A stretch of 34,640 bases of DNA from Paracoccus sp. (in: a-proteobacteria) (lineage in GTDB: Bacteria > Pseudomonadota > Alphaproteobacteria > Rhodobacterales > Rhodobacteraceae). The position numbers and the translations under genes are program-made. Numbering within the stretch: position 1 is the stretch's first letter; every line of letters starts with the position of its first letter. Location: contig NZ_JAUVVF010000039.1 in the NCBI RefSeq assembly GCF_030604785.1, forward strand, positions 1 through 34,640, written 5' to 3'. Positions 1 to 8,445 of the stretch are shown here, in pieces. The notes beneath the pieces were generated by a model. It saw only the letters and a list, made by a program, of their open reading frames with translations, had not been told where the DNA came from and made no database searches.

Positions 1-702
1 AAGGCCCGGATCGAGGATGATCTGGTCACGTTCAGCGTCGATACGACCGGCGAATCGCTGCACAAGCGCGGCCACAAGCAGGCCGTCGCCAAGGCCCCGC
101 TGCGCGAGACGATGGCCGCCATGTTCCTGCGCGAGATGGGTTACGACGGCAGCCAGCCGGTGCTGGACCCGATGTGCGGCTCGGGCACCTTCCCCATCGA
201 GGCGGCCGAGATCGCGCTTGGCCTTGCGCCCGGACGCAGCCGCGATTTCGCCTTTCAGCAGCTTGCCAGCTTCGATCCCGCCGCATGGGAGGCGCTGCGC
301 CAGCCGCCCGCCTTGCGTGCCGTGCCGGCGCAGTTCTTCGGCAGCGACCGCGATCCGGGCGCGATCCGCATGAGCATCGCCAATGCTGAACGCGCGGGCG
401 TCGATGCGGTGACGCGCTTCGCCGTTTCTGCCGTGACCGAGCTCGAGGCCCCCGATTGCGCGCCGGGCCTGATCATGCTGAACCCGCCTTACGGGACGCG
501 GATCGGCAACAAGGGGCCACTGTTCGGCCTGCATGCCCAGATGGGCGAGCGGTTCCGCAGCCACTTCCCCGGCTGGCGCGTCGGCATGGTCACGACCGAG
601 GCCGGGCTGGCCCGCGCGACCGGCCTGCCCTGGCAGGAACCCGGACCCATCGTCGCGCATGGCGGGCTGAAGGTGCGGCTGTGGCGGACGGGGCCGCTCT
701 AG
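1..702 (+). CDS. THUMP-type class I SAM-dependent rRNA methyltransferase (RlmL family), 5' end missing
   Basis: The reading frame is open from the first base, so the start and the N-terminal THUMP region lie outside the window. About 233 codons remain. The visible part opens with a segment holding LHKRGHKQAVAKAPLRETMA, typical of the RlmL/YcbY group. It continues into a Rossmann methyltransferase fold with DPMCGSGTFPIEAAE (SAM-binding motif I) and the catalytic NPPYGTRIG motif (N/DPPY) of N-methyltransferases. Family knowledge points to N2-methylation of a guanine in 23S rRNA, but the exact target cannot be read from the sequence. The stop codon overlaps the dcd stop on the other strand by 4 bp (shared CTAG). 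The family call is secure and the specific substrate is not. Confidence 0.88.
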   Translation, partial: KARIEDDLVTFSVDTTGESLHKRGHKQAVAKAPLRETMAAMFLREMGYDGSQPVLDPMCGSGTFPIEAAEIALGLAPGRSRDFAFQQLASFDPAAWEALRQPPALRAVPAQFFGSDRDPGAIRMSIANAERAGVDAVTRFAVSAVTELEAPDCAPGLIMLNPPYGTRIGNKGPLFGLHAQMGERFRSHFPGWRVGMVTTEAGLARATGLPWQEPGPIVAHGGLKVRLWRTGPL

Positions 703-1769
703 CGGAACTGCTTGGCCAGTTTCAGGCCCTGTCCCTGATAATTCGAGGCGATGTCCTGCCCGTAAAGCCGCTCGGGCCGGGCGCGCATCTTTTCATAGAC
801 CAGACGCCCCACCACCTGCCCGTGTTCCAGCACAAAGGGCGCCTCGTGGCAGCGCACCTCCAGCACGCCGCGCGCGCCCGCGCCTTGCGTGCCGATCCCG
901 AAACCCGGATCGAAGAAGCCCGCGTAATGGACGCGGAATTCGCCCACCATCGCCAGATAGGGCGCCATCTCGGCGGCGTAATCGGCCGGGATCGCCACCG
1001 ATTCGCGGCTGACCAGGATGTAGAAGGCCCCCGGATCCAGGATCAGCCGCCCCTCGGTCGAACGCAGCTCGTCCCAGAAATCGCGCGCGTCATAGGCGCC
1101 GATCCGGTCCAGATCGATCACCCCGCTATGGGGCCGGGCGCGGTAGCCGACCAGATCGCCCGAAGCAGGCCTCAGATCGACCGAAAAGCCCAGGCCCTGA
1201 TCGATCAGCGCGGGCGCACCGCCCACCAGAGGCGTCGCCTCGTGCAGCGCGGCCAGCGCGGCATCGTCCAGAACCGCCTGACCCGCGCGCAGGCGCAACT
1301 GGTTCAGGCGCATCCCCGGACGCACCAGAACGGAAAAGCTGCGCGGACAGATCTCGGCATAGAGGGGGCCGTCATAGCCCTCGGGCAGACGGTCGAACTC
1401 GGTCCCGTCATCGGTGACAAGCCGCGTCAGCAGGTCCAGCCGCCCGGTCGACGACTTGGCATTGGCCACCGCCGACATGCCGCGCGGCAGGCGCACGCGC
1501 TCCATCAGCGGGATCAGGTAGACGCAGCCGCGTTCCAGCACCGCGCCCTGCGACAGGTCCATCTGGTGCATCCGGAAATCGTCCAGCCTGTCGGCCACAC
1601 GCCGCCCCTTGCCCGCCAGAAAGCTGGCGCGCAGGCGATAGGCGGTGGTGCCAAGGCGCAGATCCAGACTGGCGGGCTGGATCTGTTCGGGGATCACCGG
1701 CAGGTCGGCGGAAATCTGGCCCGAGGCGATCAGGGCGCGGATGTCGAAATCGGGCAGCACGCCGTTCAT
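699..1769 (-). CDS. dcd: dCTP deaminase, long alphaproteobacterial form
   Basis: Predicted to deaminate dCTP to dUTP, supplying dUMP for thymidylate synthesis. The protein has 356 residues, about twice the roughly 190 of E. coli Dcd. It looks like the duplicated two-domain form known in alphaproteobacteria. The N-terminal half has QPASLDLRLG and, further on, a stretch with the presumed catalytic Glu in YAEI followed by RPGMRLNQLRLR. The C-terminal half carries a second such unit with DPGFGIG and a matching GVLEVR strand. ATG at 1769 is the natural start. The gene lies downstream of tRNA-Pro on the same strand, separated by a terminator-like hairpin, so it probably has its own promoter. It meets the methyltransferase gene tail to tail with a 4-bp overlap. 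Confidence 0.93.
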   Translation of the reverse strand: MNGVLPDFDIRALIASGQISADLPVIPEQIQPASLDLRLGTTAYRLRASFLAGKGRRVADRLDDFRMHQMDLSQGAVLERGCVYLIPLMERVRLPRGMSAVANAKSSTGRLDLLTRLVTDDGTEFDRLPEGYDGPLYAEICPRSFSVLVRPGMRLNQLRLRAGQAVLDDAALAALHEATPLVGGAPALIDQGLGFSVDLRPASGDLVGYRARPHSGVIDLDRIGAYDARDFWDELRSTEGRLILDPGAFYILVSRESVAIPADYAAEMAPYLAMVGEFRVHYAGFFDPGFGIGTQGAGARGVLEVRCHEAPFVLEHGQVVGRLVYEKMRARPERLYGQDIASNYQGQGLKLAKQFR

Positions 1770-1803
1770 GCCATGACCTTTGCAAGCAGGGGCCGGAAAA
1801 GGG

Positions 1804-1835
1804 AAACGCCCATCCCCGGCAGGAGATGGGCGTTT
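1804..1835 (-). terminator. Rho-independent terminator-like hairpin after tRNA-Pro
   Basis: An 11-bp perfect inverted repeat has arms AAACGCCCATC (1804-1814) and GATGGGCGTTT (1825-1835). On the minus strand it is followed by CCCTTTTCC. It sits 9 bp beyond the tRNA 3' end and 34 bp before the dcd start, so it probably ends the tRNA transcript. Confidence 0.75.
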
Positions 1836-1844
1836 TCGGAATGG

Positions 1845-1919
1845 TCGGGCCGGCGAGATTCGAACTCGCGGCCTTCCGCCCCCCAGACGGACGCGCTAAC
1901 CAGGCTGCGCCACGGCCCG
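1845..1919 (-). tRNA. tRNA-Pro (anticodon GGG)
   Basis: The minus strand folds into a full cloverleaf. The acceptor stem is CGGGCCG/CGGCCCG with discriminator A. The D stem is GCGC/GCGC with an AGCCTGGTTA loop. The anticodon stem is TCCGT/GCGGA with loop CTGGGGG, placing GGG at positions 34-36 after the invariant T33. The variable loop has 5 nt, and the T arm is GCGAG-TTCGAAT-CTCGC. No 3' CCA is encoded. It lies between merR and dcd, and a hairpin with a short T run follows. Confidence 0.96.
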
Positions 1920-1927
1920 ACGCGCAC

Positions 1928-1957
1928 CGTATAGAGCGGATTCAAGGGGCTGCACAA
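1928..1957 (-). promoter_or_regulatory. Candidate promoter of tRNA-Pro
   Basis: On the minus strand there is a TTGTGC box (1952-1957), an 18-bp spacer and TATACG (1928-1933). The -10-like box ends 8 bp before the first tRNA base, which suits initiation near the mature 5' end. This is a pattern match only. Confidence 0.45.
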
Positions 1958-1997
1958 GGGCCGCGATGCGGAAATCGTCACCAAAACGCAAAAGCCT

Positions 1998-2600
1998 TCA
2001 GAGCGGCCGGGCAGGGATCAGCCCCAGCCGCCGCCCAAGCGCCACGGCCCCGCCCAGCCGCGCCTCGACCGGGCCGGGCTGGCTCAGCGCGCGGTGCAGC
2101 GCGACCAGAGAGGTCAGCCATTCGCCCTGCGGCAGGGACGCGGCTGCGGCCGGCGGCGCTGCGACCGCTGCGGGCGCCGGGTCGGTCACGGGGTCGGGTG
2201 CTGTCAGCCCCTCGAACAGCGGCAGAGAGCGGTCGGCGCGGCTATCGCTTCTGGGGGGCATGGTCGTCGCCTCGGGCTGGGGGGCGGGTTCGGGGCCTGG
2301 GGGCGGGGTCTGGGACGCGACGCCCAGATGGGCCAGCCCGCGCTGGCGCACGGCCTCGCCCCGGTCGGCGGCGATCAGCTTGCGCGCACCCCGGATCGTC
2401 AGCCCGTCATCGCGCAGAAGCACGCGCAGCCCGGCGGCCAGCCGCACGTCGTCGGGCCGGTAATAGCGCCGACCGTCAGGCCGCTTCATCGGCTTCAGTT
2501 GCGTGAATTGCGTTTCCCAGTAGCGCAGCACATGGGGCGGAACACCGATCAGGCTGGCGACCTCTCCGATCGACCTGAATGCGTCATCGCCCTTTTGCAT
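1998..2600 (-). CDS. MerR-family transcriptional regulator
   Basis: About 200 residues. The N-terminal 75 residues form a MerR winged helix-turn-helix (SIGEVASLIGVPPHVLRYWE, then RRYYRPDDVRLAAGLRVLL). The remainder is a Pro/Ala-rich low-complexity linker and a short helical C terminus. No cysteine metal-binding or drug-binding domain is visible, so the effector is unknown. The chosen start, MQKGDD at 2600, leaves a 10-bp gap after ihfA. An in-frame ATG at 2639 would add 13 residues and overlap ihfA. ihfA followed by a merR gene of this type is a common alphaproteobacterial arrangement, so co-transcription is likely. Confidence 0.85.
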   Translation of the reverse strand: MQKGDDAFRSIGEVASLIGVPPHVLRYWETQFTQLKPMKRPDGRRYYRPDDVRLAAGLRVLLRDDGLTIRGARKLIAADRGEAVRQRGLAHLGVASQTPPPGPEPAPQPEATTMPPRSDSRADRSLPLFEGLTAPDPVTDPAPAAVAAPPAAAASLPQGEWLTSLVALHRALSQPGPVEARLGGAVALGRRLGLIPARPL

Positions 2601-2610
2601 GGCCCCGTTG

Positions 2611-2919
2611 TCAGCCCTTGCGCTTGTTGCCGGCGGCAACGCGGTCCTTCATCAGATGCGAGGGACGGAAGGACAGCACGCGGCGCGGCGTGATCGGCAC
2701 TTCCTCGCCGGTCTTGGGATTGCGCCCGATCCGTTCGTTCTTGTCGCGCACCGAGAAGGTGCCGAAGGACGAGATCTTGACCTGCTGCCCCTCGACCAGA
2801 GCGTCCGAGATATGGTTCAGAACGCTTTCGACCAGCTGCGCGGATTCGTGCCGCGACAGTCCCACATCGCGGAAAACCGCCTCGGCAAGATCCATGCGGG
2901 TGAGTGTCTTGTCGCCCAT
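2611..2919 (-). CDS. ihfA: Integration host factor subunit alpha
   Basis: A 102-residue member of the HU/IHF family of DNA-bending proteins, expected to pair with IHF-beta encoded elsewhere. It begins [16 protein letters not shown]. It carries the family signature [12 protein letters not shown] in the beta arm and ends [18 protein letters not shown], which matches rhodobacterial IHF-alpha. The ATG at 2919 gives the normal family length. Longer in-frame extensions would run into unconserved sequence. merR follows after 10 bp. The 109 bp upstream, to the end of dctP, should hold its promoter, but no clear -35/-10 was recognised. Confidence 0.95.
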   Translation of the reverse strand: MGDKTLTRMDLAEAVFRDVGLSRHESAQLVESVLNHISDALVEGQQVKISSFGTFSVRDKNERIGRNPKTGEEVPITPRRVLSFRPSHLMKDRVAAGNKRKG

Positions 2920-3028
2920 GCTCGTTCCCCAATCGTCGTGGCAAAGGATGGGCCTGTTTGCCCCGACTGTCAACGGATCGGGCGGGGATATCGTTCCCCG
3001 CCCGATACTTGCATGATGCAAAGCCGGA

Positions 3029-4114
3029 TCAGCCGGCGCAGGCCTCGATCGCGGCAAGGTCCGGCCCATCGGGCGTGCGGCCCAGGTTGAACGGCGCCGA
3101 GGCATCGCGCCAGGTCGCGTAATCCTGCAGATACGAGATCATGCTGGCATAGACCTTGGCCGAATCGGGGTTCTCGCAGGCGACCTGCTCGATCGTCTCG
3201 TTCGCCATCTCCTGGATGCGCGCCAGGGTCTCGTCGTCCAGACGGTTGATCTCGATCCCGGCTTCCTCGAACTGGCGATAGGCTTCGTTGGCGCGGCGCT
3301 CGGTGAAGGACAGCGACCACAGAAGCGTGGCATCGGCGGCGATCTTCAGGCGGTCCTGCGTGGCTTCGTCCAGCGCATCCCAGGCATCCTTGTTGATCAT
3401 CACCCCGAAGACCGAGGCCGATTGGTGCCAGCCCGGCGTCGACCAGTAGCGGGTCACCTGATGGAAGCCGCCCGAGAAGTCCACGTTCGGCGTCGAGAAT
3501 TCGGCCCCGTCGATCACGCCGCGTTCCAGCGACTGATAGATCTCGCCCCCGGCCATGCTGACCTGGCTGCCTCCCAGTTTCTCAAGCAGACGGCCCTGTT
3601 CCAGACCCGACAGGCGCAGGCGCAGGCCCTGCAGATCCTCGGTCGTGCGGATCGGCTGGCTGACGGTGCGGAAGCCCGATTCGTTGTTGGTCACGCCATA
3701 GGGCAGATAGACCATGCCGAACTGGCCGTAGATCTCGTTATAGAGATCCGCGCCGCCCCATTCCTTGATCCAGTTGACGTAATCCACCGCGTTGAACAGG
3801 CTGGCCGTCGTCGCCAGCGGCGAGAAGGCGCTGTTGCGGCCCGCCCAGTAGCCGGGCCAGTCCGCGCCCGCCTGGATCGTGCCCGATTCGACCGCGCCGA
3901 AGACTTCGCCCGGCGGAACAAGGCTGCCGCCATCGTAGAAGTCGATCGTCAGCGTGTCGCTGTCGACCAGCTTGCCGACCATCTCGACCCAGTATTTGTC
4001 GATCTCGATCAGCTCCAGGCTCGAAGGCCAGGTCGAGGTCATGGTCCATGTCGTCGCCATCGCGGGCGTGGCCAATGTCAGCGCCAGAGCGGCGGTGGAC
4101 AGCAATTTGGTCAT
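3029..4114 (-). CDS. TRAP transporter periplasmic solute-binding protein (DctP family)
   Basis: 361 residues with a Sec signal peptide ([20 protein letters not shown], cleavage expected after Ala20). The mature protein has the DctP fold landmarks: [10 protein letters not shown] at the start, [11 protein letters not shown] in the hinge region, [19 protein letters not shown], and a helical C terminus. The conserved Arg of the LRLRLSG segment usually contacts the substrate carboxylate. The [11 protein letters not shown] and [11 protein letters not shown] segments recall binding proteins for 2-oxo acids and related organic acids (TakP-like), but the ligand is not certain. It is the last gene of dctQ-dctM-dctP, 29 bp after dctM, with a good AGGAGG Shine-Dalgarno sequence. 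Confidence 0.92.
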   Translation of the reverse strand: MTKLLSTAALALTLATPAMATTWTMTSTWPSSLELIEIDKYWVEMVGKLVDSDTLTIDFYDGGSLVPPGEVFGAVESGTIQAGADWPGYWAGRNSAFSPLATTASLFNAVDYVNWIKEWGGADLYNEIYGQFGMVYLPYGVTNNESGFRTVSQPIRTTEDLQGLRLRLSGLEQGRLLEKLGGSQVSMAGGEIYQSLERGVIDGAEFSTPNVDFSGGFHQVTRYWSTPGWHQSASVFGVMINKDAWDALDEATQDRLKIAADATLLWSLSFTERRANEAYRQFEEAGIEINRLDDETLARIQEMANETIEQVACENPDSAKVYASMISYLQDYATWRDASAPFNLGRTPDGPDLAAIEACAG

Positions 4115-4143
4115 GTTTCAGAGCCTCCTCGTTGAAAAAGTCG

Positions 4144-5466
4144 TCAGCCATAGAGCGCGGCGGGCAGCCACGTCACCAGGGTCGGGAACAGGATCATCGC
4201 CGCGCACATCAAGAGGACCATCACGATGAAGGGCAGAACGCCCATGATGATCTCGCCTGTCTTGACCTCGGGCGGAGCGATGGCACGCATGTAGAACAGC
4301 GCATAACCGAAGGGCGGCGACAGAAAGCTGGTCTGCAGCACGACCGCCATCAGCACCACGAACCACAGCGGGTCCACGCCCATCTCGTTCACCAGCGGCA
4401 GGAAGATCGGGAAGGACAGCAGCACGATCCCCGTCCAGTCGAGGAACATCCCCAGGATGAACACGACCAGCAGCATCACCGCGATCAGCGTATAGGGGTC
4501 GTCGGCCAGTCCGCGGATCAGGTCCTGGCTGGCGCGCAGGCCACCGGTGATGTTGAAGACGCCGGTGAAGGCCGTGGCACCGACCACGATGAACAGGATC
4601 ATGGCGCTGGTGCGGCCCGTCTCCAGCAGCGCGGAATAGAAGGTCGCCCACCGGAAACGCCCGCGCGCGATCACGATCATCAGCGCCAGAGCGGCGCCGA
4701 TGGCGCTGGCCTCGGTCGCGGTGGCGATCCCCGCCAGCAGCGAGCCCAGGATGCCCAGGATCAGGACCAGAGGCGGCACGGCCTCGATCAGCAGCAGCTT
4801 CCACATCGCGGCGCGCGACAGTGCCTCCTCCTCGCGCACGGGGGGCGCCCAATCGGGGCGGATGCGGGCGATCACGGCGACATAGATCGCGTAGAGCACG
4901 CCCAGCAGCAGCCCGGGCACCATCGCGCCGGCGAAAAGCTGTCCCACCGACAGGCCCGGCGCGTAGGACGCCATCAGGATCAGCATGATCGAGGGCGGGA
5001 TCAGGATGCCGAGGCAGCCCGAGGCGCCGATCAGCCCCGTCGCCAGCCGCCGGTCATAGCCGTATTGCAGCATCGGACGCAGCGCCATCACGCCCATCAC
5101 GGTGATCGAGGCGCCGATGATGCCCGTCGTCGCGGCCAGCAGGATCGAGATGAACACGACCGCAAGGCCAAGCCCGCCCTTCACCCGCGCCATCAGGTGG
5201 CGCAGCGCCTCGAACATGCGGTCGGTCACGCCGCTGTCGGACAGGAATCGCGCCATTAGCACGAAAAGCGGAATGGCGATCAGGACGTAATTGTCCAGCA
5301 CGTCGCCAAAGACGCGGCTGATCACGATGTTCAGCACTTGCGGGCGATCCGCGATGAAGGCGCCCAGAACCGCCGTGCCGCCCAGGACCAGCGCCAGCGG
5401 ATGGCCCATGAACAGGCCCAGCAGCAGCAGGCCCGACATGATGAGGGCGATCATTTCACCGGACAT
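4144..5466 (-). CDS. TRAP transporter large permease subunit (DctM family)
   Basis: 440 residues, almost entirely hydrophobic segments separated by short loops, as expected for the 11-13 helix DctM subunit that carries out sodium-coupled solute movement. Family-like stretches include GHPLALVLGGTAVLGAF near the N terminus, the glycine-rich ILIPPSIMLILMASY loop, and a late MFLDWTGIVLLSFPIFLPLV segment. It begins inside the end of dctQ (11-bp overlap), so translation is probably coupled. The binding-protein gene follows. Length and composition are normal for the family. Confidence 0.94.
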   Translation of the reverse strand: MSGEMIALIMSGLLLLGLFMGHPLALVLGGTAVLGAFIADRPQVLNIVISRVFGDVLDNYVLIAIPLFVLMARFLSDSGVTDRMFEALRHLMARVKGGLGLAVVFISILLAATTGIIGASITVMGVMALRPMLQYGYDRRLATGLIGASGCLGILIPPSIMLILMASYAPGLSVGQLFAGAMVPGLLLGVLYAIYVAVIARIRPDWAPPVREEEALSRAAMWKLLLIEAVPPLVLILGILGSLLAGIATATEASAIGAALALMIVIARGRFRWATFYSALLETGRTSAMILFIVVGATAFTGVFNITGGLRASQDLIRGLADDPYTLIAVMLLVVFILGMFLDWTGIVLLSFPIFLPLVNEMGVDPLWFVVLMAVVLQTSFLSPPFGYALFYMRAIAPPEVKTGEIIMGVLPFIVMVLLMCAAMILFPTLVTWLPAALYG

Positions 5467-5971
5467 CGGCGGGCTCCGCGATATGGGGGGCGCGGTTCAG
5501 CACCAGCTTCAGCACCTCGCTGACGCCCTGCGCCAGCAGCAGGCAGGCGGCGACGAACATTGCCATCTTCAGCGGATAGACGGGCAGCTGCATCGCGCCC
5601 ACGGTCATCTCGCCCTGCCGCCACGAGGTCATGGCGAAGTTGTAGCTGCGGGTGGTGAAGATCCACGCGAAGGGGAAGAAGAAGACGACATAGCCCGCCA
5701 CCTCGACCCAACGGCGCAGGGTCGGGCGCATCCGCGCCGTCAGCAGATCGACCCGCACATGCGCCTGATGGCGCAGCGCATAGCCGCCCAGCATGATGAA
5801 ATAGAAGCCGTAAAGCTGCTTCGTGACGTCAAAGGCCCACCGCGTCGGCTGGCCCATCACATAGCGCATGAAGACGTCGTAGATGATAATCCCGGCGAAA
5901 ACGATCGCGACGACCGAAACGATGCGGCCGACAAGCTCGTTCACCCCGTCGATCAGACGGATGAGCGGCAT
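5456..5971 (-). CDS. TRAP transporter small permease subunit (DctQ family)
   Basis: 171 residues with four predicted membrane helices (roughly residues 15-37, 50-70, 88-110 and 130-152). It contains the FDVTKQLYGFYFIMLGGYAL region and a HVRVDLL stretch that recur in DctQ proteins. The small subunit helps assemble the DctM permease and dock the binding protein. It is the first gene of the operon, so the 170 bp between its start and fabH hold the operon promoter and probable control sites. No regulator or sensor kinase gene lies beside it. Confidence 0.9.
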   Translation of the reverse strand: MPLIRLIDGVNELVGRIVSVVAIVFAGIIIYDVFMRYVMGQPTRWAFDVTKQLYGFYFIMLGGYALRHQAHVRVDLLTARMRPTLRRWVEVAGYVVFFFPFAWIFTTRSYNFAMTSWRQGEMTVGAMQLPVYPLKMAMFVAACLLLAQGVSEVLKLVLNRAPHIAEPADVR

Positions 5972-6028
5972 GTTTCTGAAACCTCCCCAAGGTCGGCGGA
6001 TGCGTCATGCTGCATCTGCACAGACAGG

Positions 6029-6057
6029 AGTGTTCAAAAGCCCGCGCACGGTGTCAA
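6029..6057 (-). promoter_or_regulatory. Candidate promoter of the TRAP operon
   Basis: On the minus strand a consensus TTGACA box (6052-6057) is followed after 17 bp by AACACT (6029-6034), a weak -10. The dctQ start codon lies 58 bp downstream. The perfect -35 is the main support. The poor -10 would suit an activated promoter. Confidence 0.4.
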
Positions 6058-6069
6058 CTGCCGGAAATG

Positions 6070-6101
6070 CCGTTACGGAAGATTTTACCGTGACGTAACG
6101 G
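6070..6101. promoter_or_regulatory. Pair of palindromic operator-like sites upstream of dctQ
   Basis: CCGTTACGG (6070-6078) and CCGTGACGTAACGG (6088-6101) are both near-perfect dyads built from the same CCGT/ACGG half-sites. They sit about 13 bp upstream of the candidate -35 of the TRAP operon. They could be a binding array for a transcription factor. As RNA they could also form a stem after fabH, but no T run follows on the minus strand, so a terminator is less likely. Confidence 0.4.
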
Positions 6102-6142
6102 AAATTGCAGGAAAACGCAGGTTTCTCCGCAGGGTTGTGCGC

Positions 6143-7117
6143 CTACCAGCGCAGCACGACCGATCCCCAGGACAAACCGCCGCCGATCGCCTCGGTCACG
6201 ATGACCTGTCCGGGCTCGAAGCGCCCTTCGGCATCGGCCACGGCCAGGGCCAGCGGGATCGACGCGGCCGAGGTGTTGCCGTGATCAGCCACCGTCAGCA
6301 CCACTTTGTCCATCGGCAGCTGCATCTTCTGCGCGGTCGCGGTGATGATGCGCATGTTCGCCTGATGCGGGACCAGCCAGTCGACGTCCTCGGGCGTCAG
6401 GCCGGCCTTGTCCAGCGCGTCATGGGCGGTGCGCGCCAGCTTTTCGACCGCGTGGCGGAAGACCAGATTGCCCTGCATCCGCAGATGGCCCGCCGTCCCG
6501 GTCGAGGACACGCCGCCATCCACATGCAGCAATTCGCGATAGCGCCCGTCGCTGTTCAGGTCGCTGGCCAGGATGCCGCGATCGTCGCTGGTGCCCGCGC
6601 CTTCCTGCGCCTCCAGAACCACGGCGCCTGCGCCGTCGCCGAACAGCACGCAGGTGCCCCGGTCGGTCCAGTCCATGATCCGCGAGAAAGTCTCGGCCCC
6701 GATCACCAGGATGCGGCGGGCCAGCCCCGCGCGCAGCATCGCATCGGCATTGGCCAGCGCAAAGACGAAGCCCGCGCAGACCGCCTGCACGTCATAGGCA
6801 AAGCCACGCGTGACGCCCAGGCCCTGCTGGACCATCGTGGCGACCGCCGGAAAGGTGAAGTCGGGCGTCGAGGTCGCCAGCACGATCCCGTCGATATCGT
6901 CCGCGCCCAGACCTGCCCGATCCAGCGCGATGCGCGAGGCGCGGATCGCCAGGTCGCTGGTCATCTGGCCCTCGGCGGCGAAATGGCGCCGCTCGATCCC
7001 GGTGCGGGTGCGGATCCATTCGTCGGACGTGTCGAGCTTGTCCTCGAACCAGGCATTCTCGACGATGCGCTCGGGCAGGTAATGCCCGGTGCCTGTGATG
7101 ACGGAACGAATGGTCAA
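6143..7117 (-). CDS. fabH: Beta-ketoacyl-ACP synthase III
   Basis: 324 residues. Condenses acetyl-CoA (or another primer) with malonyl-ACP to start fatty acid synthesis. The Cys-His-Asn triad is visible: Cys114 in YDVQAVCAGF, His in WLVPHQANMRI, and Asn in DHGNTSAAS. The GGGLSWGSVVLRW C terminus is typical. The start is TTG at 7117, giving MTIRSVITGTGHYLPE, the standard family N terminus, and no ATG fits. TTG overlaps the plsX stop as TTGA, so translation is probably coupled. It is the last gene of the DUF177-rpmF-plsX-fabH block. Confidence 0.96.
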   Translation of the reverse strand: MTIRSVITGTGHYLPERIVENAWFEDKLDTSDEWIRTRTGIERRHFAAEGQMTSDLAIRASRIALDRAGLGADDIDGIVLATSTPDFTFPAVATMVQQGLGVTRGFAYDVQAVCAGFVFALANADAMLRAGLARRILVIGAETFSRIMDWTDRGTCVLFGDGAGAVVLEAQEGAGTSDDRGILASDLNSDGRYRELLHVDGGVSSTGTAGHLRMQGNLVFRHAVEKLARTAHDALDKAGLTPEDVDWLVPHQANMRIITATAQKMQLPMDKVVLTVADHGNTSAASIPLALAVADAEGRFEPGQVIVTEAIGGGLSWGSVVLRW

Positions 7118-8217
7118 TGCGCGGCTCCTGAATCGCCGGTTGCGGCGGGGTTGGCTTGAGCGATGCGCGCGGCCAGCCGGTCCTGAAAGCCGGATTTCGT
7201 CAGGGTGAAGGCCAGCTTGATCGCAGCCGAGACGCCGGTCGCATCGGCCGAGCCATGCGATTTAACCACCGTGCCGTTCAGGCCCAGAAAGATCCCGCCA
7301 TTCACACGGCGCGGGTCGATCCGCTTCTGAAGGCGGCGCAGCGAGGTCATCGCCAGAAGGGCTGCGAATTTGGACATGATCGAGTTCGAGAAGGCCTCCT
7401 TGAGGAAGTCTCCTACAAGCTTGGCGGTCCCCTCGCCGGTCTTCAAGGCGATGTTGCCGGTAAATCCGTCCGTCACGATGACATCGACGCGAGCCGAGGG
7501 CAGATCGCCCCCCTCGACAAAGCCGACATAGTCGAATTGCGATTCGGAGGCGACCGCGCGGATCATCTCGTCCGCCTGCTTCAGTTCGGTCCGGCCCTTG
7601 TGCTCCTCGGTCCCGACATTCAGCAAGCCGACGCGCGGCCGGGTCACGCCAAGGCCGTTGCGCGCATAGGACGCGCCCATCTGGGCATATTGCAGCAGGT
7701 CATGCGCGTCGGCGCGGATATCGGCACCCACGTCCAGCATGATGTTGAAGCCCTGCGGATTGCGCGAGGGCCACAGGCAGGCAATGGCCGGCCGGTTCAC
7801 GCCGGGCAGCTTGCGCAGGCGCAGCATCGACAGCGCCATCAGCGCGCCGGTATTGCCACAGGACACGGCCGCGCTGGCCTCGCCCGAGCGCACCGATTCG
7901 ATGGCGCCCCACATGGAGCTGCCGCCGCCCTTGCGGACGACCTGGCTGGGCTTGTCATCCATCGTCACGACCGAGGCCGCGTGCCGGATGTCGCAGCGTC
8001 CCGCCAACGCCTTGCGGCGGCCGACAAGGCCGCGCAGGGTCGTTTCGTCGCCATGGACGATAAAGCTGATCTCGGGATTCTTGGCGGCACTTGCCGCCAT
8101 TCCCGCCACGACCGCAGCCGGGCCGCGATCGCCGCCCATCGCATCCACCGATATCACCACCTTGCCCCCGGTCTCAGGGGCGCGGGGCATGGATTGGGGC
8201 GCGTGATCGACGCTCAT
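7114..8217 (-). CDS. plsX: Phosphate acyltransferase PlsX
   Basis: 367 residues. Makes acyl-phosphate from acyl-ACP for the PlsY step of phospholipid synthesis, and acts at the membrane surface. Family motifs are VVISVDAMGGDRGP near the N terminus, AVSCGNTGALMA, and VDVIVTDGFTGNIALKTGEG. About 18 residues precede the conserved VDAMGGD core, slightly more than in E. coli. ATG 8217 is preferred because it follows rpmF by only 21 bp. An internal ATG eight codons in is an alternative. Downstream it overlaps fabH by 4 bp. Confidence 0.96.
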   Translation of the reverse strand: MSVDHAPQSMPRAPETGGKVVISVDAMGGDRGPAAVVAGMAASAAKNPEISFIVHGDETTLRGLVGRRKALAGRCDIRHAASVVTMDDKPSQVVRKGGGSSMWGAIESVRSGEASAAVSCGNTGALMALSMLRLRKLPGVNRPAIACLWPSRNPQGFNIMLDVGADIRADAHDLLQYAQMGASYARNGLGVTRPRVGLLNVGTEEHKGRTELKQADEMIRAVASESQFDYVGFVEGGDLPSARVDVIVTDGFTGNIALKTGEGTAKLVGDFLKEAFSNSIMSKFAALLAMTSLRRLQKRIDPRRVNGGIFLGLNGTVVKSHGSADATGVSAAIKLAFTLTKSGFQDRLAARIAQANPAATGDSGAAH

Positions 8218-8238
8218 CGCAGGGCCGGTCGCCAGGGA

Positions 8239-8445
8239 TCAGGCCGCGTCGTCGTCCAGGTCGATCTCGTTGGCCTGGGCCACGACCTCGCGCCCGGCAT
8301 AATGGCCGCAGGACGGGCAGACGTGGTGCGGGCGCTTCAGCTCGCCGCAATTCGTGCATTCGTTCGGGTTGCCCGCAACCAGCGCATCATGCGCGCGGCG
8401 CATGTTGCGTTTCGAGCGGGTTACGCGATTCTGAGGGACAGCCAT
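8239..8445 (-). CDS. rpmF: 50S ribosomal protein L32
   Basis: 68 residues, beginning [20 protein letters not shown], the standard L32 N terminus. It has two CxxC pairs (CTNC and CPSC), so this is the zinc-binding paralogue type. It ends in an acidic Asp/Ala tail (EIDLDDDAA). A GAGGTGGTGAC sequence precedes the ATG. rpmF followed by plsX is a widely conserved pair, thought to link ribosome and lipid synthesis. The 239 bp upstream, to the end of the DUF177 gene, are non-coding. They contain a GC-rich hairpin with a one-base bulge but no confident promoter match. Confidence 0.97.
   Translation of the reverse strand: MAVPQNRVTRSKRNMRRAHDALVAGNPNECTNCGELKRPHHVCPSCGHYAGREVVAQANEIDLDDDAA

Noticed and set aside
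5291..7159. Plus-strand open frame spanning the TRAP promoter and fabH (about 620 codons)
   Set aside because: It crosses two real genes and their promoter region on the other strand and has shadow-like composition.
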